Source: Alphaproteobacteria bacterium MarineAlpha10_Bin3 (GTDB lineage: Bacteria > Pseudomonadota > Alphaproteobacteria > UBA8366 > GCA-2717185). Taken from it: DNA of 5,828 nt. Below are positions 1 through 5,449 of the stretch, piece by piece. Under the pieces are notes generated by a model. That model worked only from the letters and a program-made list of their open reading frames with translations, did not search any database and had not been told where the DNA came from. The position numbers were made by a program, and so were the translations under genes. The stretch is from positions 1-5,828 of the forward strand of contig PTKA01000112.1 in NCBI GenBank assembly GCA_002937525.1, given 5' to 3'. Every line of letters starts with the position of its first letter. Position 1 is the first letter of the stretch.

Positions 1-423
1 ACCCTGCCGGGGGCCAAGGAAGCGTTGCGCCGAATCGCGGCAGAACTGGCTTTGCCAGAAGACATGCCCGGCCAGGTGATAGGGCACCGCCATTTCGGCG
101 TTCCGGGCGCGCCAGTCGCCGTCATGCCAGGCTTCATAGAAGACCCCGTTCTGATTGCAGACCAGCGGCACGCCGCGCCGCTTGAGCAGCCGCAGTGCTA
201 CGGCCGGAAGATAGGGCGCGCCGCTCAGGCAATAGACCAGATTATAGCCCCAGCGATGTTCGGGAAAATAGGCGCGCAGCCGCTTGACCTTGACCAACGG
301 CCCGCCGATATCGCCGGCCCGCGCGCCGCCATAGAAAACGCGCGGGCTGCCGCCGCCGGTCCGGGCGGCCAGGCTTCGCAGGCCCGTGGCCATACGATAT
401 CCCTTGCGTAACAGGCGTTTCAT
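1..423 (-). CDS. Glycosyltransferase, GT-B-like N-terminal part (runs off left edge)
   Basis: An open minus-strand frame of 141 codons starts at the ATG at 423-421 and is still open at base 1, so the 3' part of the gene lies outside the window. The product begins with about 28 basic residues (MKRLLRKGYR..., many Lys/Arg). A first strand and glycine-rich loop follow (RVFYGGARAGDIGGPLVKV, about 28-46), then WGYNLVYCLSG (about 58-68), then VPLVCNQNGVFY (about 85-96), and a segment ending FWQSQFCRDSAQRFLG (about 122-137). This layout resembles the acceptor-binding N-terminal domain of GT4-type enzymes in polysaccharide clusters; the donor domain with its EX7E motif would lie beyond the edge. The start overlaps the stop of the upstream glycosyltransferase by 4 nt (ATGA). 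An in-frame Met at residue 11 is an alternative start. The family is inferred from overall pattern; donor and acceptor are unknown. Confidence 0.72.
   Translation of the reverse strand, partial: MKRLLRKGYRMATGLRSLAARTGGGSPRVFYGGARAGDIGGPLVKVKRLRAYFPEHRWGYNLVYCLSGAPYLPAVALRLLKRRGVPLVCNQNGVFYEAWHDGDWRARNAEMAVPYHLAGHVFWQSQFCRDSAQRFLGPRQG
420..423 (-). promoter_or_regulatory. ATGA stop/start overlap
   Basis: The TGA of the glycosyltransferase at 420-1529 and the ATG of the next gene share the four bases ATGA. No convincing Shine-Dalgarno sequence precedes this ATG (the upstream bases read CCGCTGATGCG). The downstream gene therefore probably depends on termination-reinitiation by ribosomes finishing the upstream gene. 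Confidence 0.7.
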
Positions 424-1529
424 CGCATCAGCGGCGCGTAGACCCGTTCAAGATGGTCCCGGCCGACGATTTTCCAGTCGCAAACCATCACCGCCTTGCG
501 CGCCGCCGCGCGAAGCGCGGCGCCATTATCGGCGGCGCCAAGCAGGGCGTGGCAGGAATCGGCCAGGGCTTCGACCGCTTCCGATTCCGCAAGGCCGCCG
601 GTCACGCCGTCTTCGATCAGATCTGGTGCCATGCCGACCGCGGTCGACACCACGGGGACGCCGCTCGCCATGCTTTCCATCAATCCCATCGGCCCGCCTT
701 CCTCGCGCGAAGAGATGAGATAAAGGTCGAGCGCATGGTAGCACGCGGCCAGATCGCCATGTGTTGGCACATAGCGGTGGGCATAGGGGATGCCGTGCGC
801 TTCCAGGCCGGCCTTGACGTAGCCGCGCGCCGGGCCGGTCAGCAGCACGAACACCGAAACATCGCGGTTCAGACGCGCAACGGTATCGAGAAACACATCG
901 GGGCCCTTGATCAGCTTCGGCTCCTTTCCGTCCTGCCAGCCGACGCCGTCCTTCTGGAAGGAGCCGATGACGACATGGTGGCCGGCGATGCCGAGTGCGG
1001 CGCGCGCCGCCGCCTTCTGTTCGCGGTTTGGCGGCGTGAACAATGTCGTATCGACGCCGATTGGAATACGCACGATCTTGTCGCGGGGCACGCCCCAATC
1101 GAGCAGCCGTTGTTCGACGATGCGGGCGGCGGTCACGATGCGCGACAGCCGTGGCACGCTTTGCAGAAATGCGTCGATATGGCGGGCGACCTCGGGCCCG
1201 TCCTCGGGCTTGCCGTGAAAAAACGATGTCACATAGCGGTTATCGGCGCTCATCGCATGGCCCCAGGCGAGCCACATATATTGCGAACCGAAATGGACGA
1301 CCCGGCCGACCAACCGTTCGGGCCGCGTGGTGACGGCGGCGGTATTGGGCGACAGGCGCTCAATTTCGCCGCAGATATGCTCGCCGACCCAGCGGATCGC
1401 CCAATCCGCATTTTCGATAACGAAGCACACCGGCACCTTGGGTCCGCGATCGACGCCCAAGCGCCCCAGCCCCCGCCAGGCATGGCAGTAACCGCGCACG
1501 CGGGCCGCGCGAAGCGCGTCCTTCAGCAC
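420..1529 (-). CDS. GT-B-fold (GT4-type) glycosyltransferase, intact EX7E
   Basis: The predicted 369-residue cytoplasmic enzyme would transfer a sugar from a nucleotide donor onto a growing glycan. Visible parts are a basic leader (1-31), the first strand and loop VCFVIENADWAIRWVGE (34-50), the domain linker IPIGVDTTLF (155-164), a donor-domain strand GSFQKDGVGW (189-198), the phosphate-contact region KLIKGPDVF (205-213, Lys208), and REEGGPMGLMESMASGVPVV (275-294). The last segment carries the EX7E pair Glu277/Glu285 typical of GT4 enzymes. The frame is open further upstream, but that part lies over the dehydratase gene and reads as Arg-rich shadow sequence. I chose GTG at 1529, which has AAGG 7 nt upstream and overlaps the dehydratase stop by 7 nt. 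GTG at 1436 would give a 338-residue protein beginning directly at the first strand. The Ala-rich C-terminus (about 315-347) looks helical. Family assignment is firm, the sugar is unknown, and the exact start is uncertain. Confidence 0.88.
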   Translation of the reverse strand: MLKDALRAARVRGYCHAWRGLGRLGVDRGPKVPVCFVIENADWAIRWVGEHICGEIERLSPNTAAVTTRPERLVGRVVHFGSQYMWLAWGHAMSADNRYVTSFFHGKPEDGPEVARHIDAFLQSVPRLSRIVTAARIVEQRLLDWGVPRDKIVRIPIGVDTTLFTPPNREQKAAARAALGIAGHHVVIGSFQKDGVGWQDGKEPKLIKGPDVFLDTVARLNRDVSVFVLLTGPARGYVKAGLEAHGIPYAHRYVPTHGDLAACYHALDLYLISSREEGGPMGLMESMASGVPVVSTAVGMAPDLIEDGVTGGLAESEAVEALADSCHALLGAADNGAALRAAARKAVMVCDWKIVGRDHLERVYAPLMR

Positions 1530-1540
1530 CTTTCGGCCTT
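1523..1540 (-). promoter_or_regulatory. Shine-Dalgarno AAGG and overlapping GTG start
   Basis: AAGG at 1540-1537 lies 7 nt before the GTG at 1529-1527, within the last codons of the dehydratase gene. The dehydratase TGA is at 1525-1523, giving a 7-nt overlap (GTGCTGA). This spacing is the main reason for preferring this start over the later GTG codons at 1499 and 1436. Confidence 0.55.
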
Positions 1541-2485
1541 GGCCATGCGGGTTACGACGCCGGGCATCGTGGTTTTGGCCCGCCAGCCGAGAATTTTCGC
1601 CGCCTTGGCGGCGTCGCCGAAGCCAAGTGCGATATCGCTGGGCCGGAAAAACCGTTCGTCGATTTCCACATGGTCGCGCCACGACAGATCGAAATGCGCA
1701 AAGGCGGCGGCAACGAACTCTTCCAGCGAATGGGGTTCGCCGGTGGCGATGACGAAATCGCCGGGTGCGTCTTGTTGCAGCATCAGCCACATGGCCTCGA
1801 CATATTCCGGCGCCCAGCCCCAATCGCGGTGAATGGCGAGGTTGCCGAGGATCAGCTTGGCCGTGTCGCCGGCGGCGATGCGGGCCGCCGCCGCGACGAT
1901 CTTGCGGGTGACGAAGCGTTCCGGGCGCAGCGGCGATTCATGGTTGAACAGGATGCCGGAACAGGCGTGCAGTCCGTAGGCTTCGCGGTAATTCGCGACC
2001 TGCCAGGTGGCCGCCGCCTTGGCCACGGCGTAGGGGCTGCGCGGCCGAAAGGCGGTGTTCTCATCGGCGGCGGCACCGTCGGTATCGCCAAAACATTCAC
2101 CCGAACCGGCATTGTAGAACCGGATCGGCCGGTCCAATGTGCGGATGACCTCCAGGATATTGAGCGTGCCGATGACGATGCTTTCCAGGGTCGCGGCCGG
2201 TTGCGCAAACGACAGACCGACCGAACTCTGGCCACTCAGATTATAGATCTCGTCGGGCGCAACCCGGCGCACGACCTGAAAAACGCTGCGGAAATCGGTC
2301 GGCATGGCCGAATGGACGGCGATTTTTCCACGGATGCCCAGCGCCGCCAGATTACCGAAGCCGGACAGTTCCGCATCGCGCGACGCGCCATGCACGGCGT
2401 AGCCCCTGTCCAGCAGCAACCGGGCCAGATAGGCGCCGTCCTGGCCGGAAACGCCGAATATCAAAGCGGTCCGCGCCGGGTTCAT
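1523..2485 (-). CDS. gmd: GDP-mannose 4,6-dehydratase family enzyme (extended SDR)
   Basis: The 320-residue extended short-chain dehydrogenase closely follows GDP-mannose 4,6-dehydratases, which convert GDP-D-mannose to GDP-4-keto-6-deoxy-D-mannose in the cytoplasm, the entry to GDP-rhamnose, GDP-fucose and GDP-perosamine. Visible features are the dinucleotide-binding loop GVSGQDGAY (Gly11, Gly14, Gly17), NLSGQSSVGLSF (82-93), the active-site segment AGSGE (126-130; Ser128 and Glu130 match the catalytic Thr and Glu), and YAVAK with Tyr152 and Lys156. The family signatures FNHESPLRPERFVTRKI (180-196), HRDWGWAPEYVEAMWLM (219-235) and FVIATGEPHS (244-253) follow. It is shorter than the E. coli enzyme (about 370 residues), with a compacted stretch after HGASRD (32-37). 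The ATG overlaps the upstream stop by 4 nt and has GGAG 8 nt upstream. No reductase or epimerase finishing the sugar is in the window. The exact GDP-sugar substrate is inferred from the family. Confidence 0.9.
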   Translation of the reverse strand: MNPARTALIFGVSGQDGAYLARLLLDRGYAVHGASRDAELSGFGNLAALGIRGKIAVHSAMPTDFRSVFQVVRRVAPDEIYNLSGQSSVGLSFAQPAATLESIVIGTLNILEVIRTLDRPIRFYNAGSGECFGDTDGAAADENTAFRPRSPYAVAKAAATWQVANYREAYGLHACSGILFNHESPLRPERFVTRKIVAAAARIAAGDTAKLILGNLAIHRDWGWAPEYVEAMWLMLQQDAPGDFVIATGEPHSLEEFVAAAFAHFDLSWRDHVEIDERFFRPSDIALGFGDAAKAAKILGWRAKTTMPGVVTRMAKAERC

Positions 2486-2497
2486 CGCGACGTCTCC
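2482..2497 (-). promoter_or_regulatory. GGAG ribosome site and ATGA overlap before gmd
   Basis: GGAG at 2497-2494 is separated by 8 nt from the ATG at 2485-2483. The ATG shares ATGA with the stop of the upstream glycosyltransferase. This is the clearest Shine-Dalgarno site in the window, so the dehydratase may initiate on its own as well as by coupling. Confidence 0.65.
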
Positions 2498-3618
2498 AAC
2501 ATGGCTTCGGCGAAGTCCTCAAGCTGATGGGTGAAAATGGCGGTCGTGTAGTGCTGTTCGACCGTCGCCCTGGCGTTGGCACCAATGCGGGCGGCCTCGT
2601 CCGGCCTCGATTCGAAATAATCGATCGCGGAACGCAACGCCGCGACGTCGCCCGGCGTGACAAGATAGCAGTTTTCCAGATGAACCATCGTCTGGGGGTC
2701 CCAAAGGCCGGAAATCTTCGACAATATGACGGCTTTACCACAAGCCATGGCCTGCAAGGTGGCGCTTTGTCCGGCCGGGCGGCTGGTATCGTGCAGCGGT
2801 GTGATGACATAGCGCGCACCCTGGAACAGCGCGCGAATGTCGCTATCGGACAGATCGGATGAATGCCAGATGCCGGATATGATCTCGACATTGTCCGGCG
2901 TTCCGGGGGACGCTTCCAGGTTTGCGGCGACGATTTTGAGTTTTGTTCGGCAGTCCCGCCATGCCGCCAACAGGGTGCCGTAGTCGCGAAACGCCGAACC
3001 GATTGCGAAGACGTAATCGCCGGCGGCGGCGCGGTCCGGGCGCCAAAAATTCTCATCGACGCCGAAATACATCAGCCTTGTATCGTCGCGGCGGCCGCCA
3101 ATATGCGCCAGATAGTTTTCGCGGTCGGCCTCGCCGGTAAAAATTACCGTCGCGCCCCGGAACAGCGCCCGGCGAACCAGCGCCGCCGCATGTCCCTTGG
3201 CGCCTTTGGGCGCGCGGAATGGCCCGAACGCAATACCGACAAAGGGCGTATTCACGATCGCCAAGCGCCGCAAGACGTTGAGGGCGAAAATCCACGGACT
3301 GGTCACCGCGACGATCAAATCGGCGTCGCGCACCGCGTGGCGTCCGGCGAAGACGATCTGGACCATCCGGGTCACGAATATCAGCGCCGAAAGCCGGTTT
3401 TGTTTCAGCCACACGGTCATCCGGCGCAACATTGCGGGCAAAGGATGGACCGTGCCGCACTCGCCGATCAGCCCCTGGCTTGGCGGATGCGGACCCAACA
3501 TGCGAACCCGGAAGCGGTTCGGATCGAAATCCAGCGCACCATAGAAAAATTCGTTGGGACATTCCGTGCCCAGCCGCTCGATTCGCCCGACATTGAACAG
3601 GAACAAGATGCGCTTCAT
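2482..3618 (-). CDS. GT-B-fold glycosyltransferase lacking the EX7E pair
   Basis: The 378-residue protein has the two-domain layout of GT4-type glycosyltransferases. It opens with the strand MKRILFLFNV (1-10). The middle has ADLIVAVTSPW (99-109), PFVGIAFGPF (125-134), RGATVIFTGEADRENYL (154-170) and the linker FGVDENFWRP (185-194). The donor domain begins at YVFAIGSAFRDYGTLL (202-217) and continues through a strand and loop VITPLHDTSRPAGQS (271-285) into ATLQAMACGKAVILS (286-300). That last helix is where GT4 enzymes carry their second Glu. Here it is Gln289, and the position eight residues earlier is Pro281, so both Glu residues of EX7E are absent. The C-terminal helices (325-375) look normal, with no sign of frameshift or truncation. 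The frame is open upstream to 3855, but that part is shadow of the methyltransferase gene. The ATG at 3618 overlaps the methyltransferase stop (ATGA) and has a weak GGAAAAG upstream. Donor and acceptor are unknown; it may be active or have altered donor binding. Confidence 0.85.
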   Translation of the reverse strand: MKRILFLFNVGRIERLGTECPNEFFYGALDFDPNRFRVRMLGPHPPSQGLIGECGTVHPLPAMLRRMTVWLKQNRLSALIFVTRMVQIVFAGRHAVRDADLIVAVTSPWIFALNVLRRLAIVNTPFVGIAFGPFRAPKGAKGHAAALVRRALFRGATVIFTGEADRENYLAHIGGRRDDTRLMYFGVDENFWRPDRAAAGDYVFAIGSAFRDYGTLLAAWRDCRTKLKIVAANLEASPGTPDNVEIISGIWHSSDLSDSDIRALFQGARYVITPLHDTSRPAGQSATLQAMACGKAVILSKISGLWDPQTMVHLENCYLVTPGDVAALRSAIDYFESRPDEAARIGANARATVEQHYTTAIFTHQLEDFAEAMLETSR

Positions 3619-3630
3619 TGGCGCTTTTCC
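3615..3630 (-). promoter_or_regulatory. ATGA overlap with weak ribosome site
   Basis: The methyltransferase TGA (3617-3615) and the glycosyltransferase ATG (3618-3616) overlap as ATGA. The purine run GGAAAAG at 3630-3624, 5 nt before the ATG, is a weak Shine-Dalgarno candidate. The arrangement fixes the start at 3618 rather than at the earlier in-frame codons inside the methyltransferase gene. Confidence 0.6.
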
Positions 3631-4418
3631 GGTTTGCGGGCGACGGCGAGGACCATATGGGCGATCAGATTGCCGGGGATGAAGGGCGCCAGGGCGGCGC
3701 TGAGCGCGCGCGAAACGAACCAGTCGTAATGCAGGCCCAGGCCATGATGCAGTGCGCGCAGCACGCCCTGGCGCTTGTGGATCGGTTTGACGCGCAGCAC
3801 CTCGAACCCGCCAATCGCCAGCTCGCGGGCCAACTCGGCCCGGTTCAGCCGCCATTGGTAGAACCGCGCGCCGAACGCCGGTTCCTTGTTGGCGCCGATG
3901 CCGCCCAGCGCACCGGCGGCGGCATGGCGCAGATTGTCCATCGGCACCGACACGAACAGATATCCGCCGGGCCGCAGCACCCGCAGGGCCTCGCGGATGC
4001 AGGGCTGCAAACCGGCCTCGAAATGTTCGAAGACACCCCAGGAGAAATAACCGTCGATACTGTCCGCCGCCAACCCGGTATCGCGGATATCGCCGGTGGC
4101 GAAGGTCACGTCGGGGAACAGCGCGCCAAGCTGGGCCACGGTCTTGCGGCTGATATCGAGGCCGGTCGTGGGGTAACCGTTGCGGGTCAGATAGACCGTC
4201 CAGTCGCCCAGCCCGCAGCCACCGTCGAGCAACCGCGCGCCTTCGCCCAGCCGCGCCAGAAAGGGCGCCATGATGCGGTATTCGGCCTTGCGTGGAATCC
4301 GGTCATAGGCCCCTTTCGGCCCGCCTTCGCGCTTCCACACATCGGTCCAGTAGCGCTCCACGAAGGCGGTCTCGTCCTCCGCGGATGCATCGTCATCGAT
4401 TACGAAATCCTTGCGCAT
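3615..4418 (-). CDS. Class I SAM-dependent methyltransferase
   Basis: The 267-residue soluble protein has a Rossmann methyltransferase core of the Methyltransf_11 kind. Visible are motif I ARLLDGGCGLGDWT (61-74), the acidic residue ending the second strand in TGLDIS (Asp88), TFATGDIRD (105-113, Asp110), YFSWGVFEHFEAG (124-136) and the post-motif RVLRPGGYLFVSVP (146-159). The C-terminal part has an aromatic stretch (HYDWF, 230-234) and ends with LIAHMVLAVARKP (251-263). The start is ATG at 4418, 2 nt after the stop of the preceding glycosyltransferase. A longer version of the frame reaches 4577, but its extra 53 residues lie on the glycosyltransferase gene and look like shadow sequence. Among glycosyltransferases and a GDP-deoxysugar gene, the likely role is O-methylation of a sugar residue, possibly capping the chain. 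That role is inferred from context; a small-molecule or lipid substrate cannot be excluded. Confidence 0.88.
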   Translation of the reverse strand: MRKDFVIDDDASAEDETAFVERYWTDVWKREGGPKGAYDRIPRKAEYRIMAPFLARLGEGARLLDGGCGLGDWTVYLTRNGYPTTGLDISRKTVAQLGALFPDVTFATGDIRDTGLAADSIDGYFSWGVFEHFEAGLQPCIREALRVLRPGGYLFVSVPMDNLRHAAAGALGGIGANKEPAFGARFYQWRLNRAELARELAIGGFEVLRVKPIHKRQGVLRALHHGLGLHYDWFVSRALSAALAPFIPGNLIAHMVLAVARKPEKRQ

Positions 4419-4423
4419 GATTA
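4416..4423 (-). promoter_or_regulatory. TAATCATG stop/start junction
   Basis: The TAA of the glycosyltransferase (4423-4421) and the ATG of the methyltransferase (4418-4416) are separated by two bases. No good Shine-Dalgarno sequence is seen upstream, which again suggests reinitiation after termination. Confidence 0.55.
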
Positions 4424-5449
4424 CCAGGGAATTTGGTTGAGCAGGAAAGACAGCGGCCTGGCCCGGCGCCGCGCCACCAGCGCCTTCCGGCCGGCCAAAA
4501 GCCTGTCGAACAACGCGATATAGGCAGCACTTGTGCGGTCCGCCACATGTTCGTATCGCGGTATGGCGGCCGCCCATCGGGGATAGTCCGCGATCATGCC
4601 CTCAAGGGCGGCCGCGAAGCCATCGGCTTCGAACATGATGCCGTAGCCATGGCAATATTCGGGCAGACAACCGCTGTTGCGGTACAGCAAAGGCAGACCG
4701 CAAAGCGCGCCTTCGTTCTGGTGGTGGCTGCCGGGTTCGTTGATCGAGGCGGTCAGGTAGACATGCTGGCCGCGCAGCGCGTCGGCCAGGGCAACGGCGT
4801 CCAGCGGCGGCACATGGCGGGCGTTCTTGAACGCGAAGCCGGGCGGCAGATTGCCGATATAGGTGAATTCGATGCGGTCCCGCCATTGCGGCGTTTCCAG
4901 CATATGGTCCAGCCGCTGATAAACATCGAACCCCTTGAGCCAGTTGCCGCCCCAATGATGGGTGACCAGCCGCAAGGGCTCCTTGCCGTTCCAGTCAAGG
5001 TGGCCGGCGCGGTTGAAAATAGCCGGGTCGCTGCCGTTCAAAATGACGCTGCACCCATCGCGGTCCTTGTTGCGCCAGACCGGCAGATCCATCAGCCAGG
5101 ACGCGACGAACACGGTGTGATCGGCGCATTGATTGGCCAGCCGCAGCCGAAGGTTCATGGTTTTGGTGTTCTTGCGTTCATCGCATTCATTGATGCGGTG
5201 CACGACGATGGCGCGCGGATTGCGCCATGCGATATGACGCGCGATCGCGCCGGGCGTGAAGGCGGTCGTTGGATTGCGCGCACGCGGGTCGATTATCAGG
5301 ACAATGTCGATGTCAGGATCGCTAAGATGGTGCACCACGGCGTGACCCGCGGCGTCTAGCGCGTCAATCAGCGACGCGGCGAATCTGTTGCCGCCGCCCC
5401 AGGCCTGATCCATGACGCGATAGCCGATGGCGACTTTCAAATCTGGCAC
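4421..5449 (-). CDS. GT-B-fold (GT4-like) glycosyltransferase, GTG start
   Basis: The 342-residue protein resembles a GT4-like family common in polysaccharide clusters. Visible parts are the first strand and Gly-rich loop VAIGYRVMDQAWGGGNRF (6-23), the strand DIDIVLIIDPRAR (46-58), VVHRINECDERKNT (82-95), VILNGSDPAIF (135-145) closing the acceptor domain, and LVTHHWGGNWLKGFDVY (161-177) opening the donor domain. FTYIGNLPPGF (195-205) and LTASINEPGSHHQNEGALC (232-250) follow. The latter contains an EX7E pair, Glu238/Glu246, and precedes GLPLLYRNSGCLPEYCHGYG (251-270). GTG at 5449 is the first ATG/GTG/TTG codon after the in-frame stop at about 5525, which supports it. The start overlaps the upstream gene by 13 nt and has no clear Shine-Dalgarno. 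The C-terminal 25 residues are basic (GRKALVARRRARPLS), possibly for membrane contact. Donor and acceptor sugars are unknown. Confidence 0.88.
   Translation of the reverse strand: MPDLKVAIGYRVMDQAWGGGNRFAASLIDALDAAGHAVVHHLSDPDIDIVLIIDPRARNPTTAFTPGAIARHIAWRNPRAIVVHRINECDERKNTKTMNLRLRLANQCADHTVFVASWLMDLPVWRNKDRDGCSVILNGSDPAIFNRAGHLDWNGKEPLRLVTHHWGGNWLKGFDVYQRLDHMLETPQWRDRIEFTYIGNLPPGFAFKNARHVPPLDAVALADALRGQHVYLTASINEPGSHHQNEGALCGLPLLYRNSGCLPEYCHGYGIMFEADGFAAALEGMIADYPRWAAAIPRYEHVADRTSAAYIALFDRLLAGRKALVARRRARPLSFLLNQIPW
5437..5449 (-). promoter_or_regulatory. 13-nt gene overlap with GTG start
   Basis: The last codons of the SGNH-like gene (stop TGA at 5439-5437) overlap the first codons of the glycosyltransferase (GTG at 5449-5447) in another frame. 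The upstream bases (GAAATCCGGCGCCG) hold no recognisable Shine-Dalgarno. A non-ATG start plus overlap suggests coupled and perhaps low-level translation. Confidence 0.5.

Noticed and set aside
519..539. Inverted GGCGCC copies around ATTATC, a possible hairpin
   Set aside because: It lies within coding sequence for an Ala/Gly-rich C-terminal helix, has no U-tract, and is more than 90 bases before the gene end, so it does not look like a terminator.
505..1518. A 15-base exact direct repeat (GCCGCGCGAAGCGCG at 505-519 and 1504-1518)
   Set aside because: Both copies encode Ala-Leu-Arg-Ala-Ala-type helices near the two ends of the same gene with the same preferred codons. The repeat is short and low in complexity, so chance from codon bias is the simplest explanation.
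1530..1823. Upstream extension of the glycosyltransferase frame to a TTG at 1823
   Set aside because: The extra 98 residues are Arg-rich and lie entirely over the conserved C-terminal part of the dehydratase. A GTG with an AAGG ribosome site exists at 1529.
453..1832. Long plus-strand open frame (459 codons) opposite the glycosyltransferase and dehydratase genes
   Set aside because: It is antisense to two well-supported genes, spans their junction, has a His/Arg/Asp-rich composition without recognisable motifs, and is the open antisense frame expected from strong G/C bias at third positions.
3619..3855. 79-residue extension of the second glycosyltransferase into the methyltransferase gene
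   Set aside because: The extension is low-complexity Arg/Pro/Ala sequence in a shadow frame, and the ATG at 3618 begins a typical first strand and forms an ATGA junction.
4419..4577. 53-residue N-terminal extension of the methyltransferase
   Set aside because: It overlaps the C-terminal coding part of the preceding glycosyltransferase. The ATG at 4418 gives a normal-length protein directly after the stop.
1670..5359. Further long plus-strand frames (1670-2527, 2863-3729, 3618-4523, 4433-5359)
   Set aside because: Each mirrors a minus-strand gene with clear family motifs. None shows a domain, a plausible ribosome site or independent context, so they are shadows.
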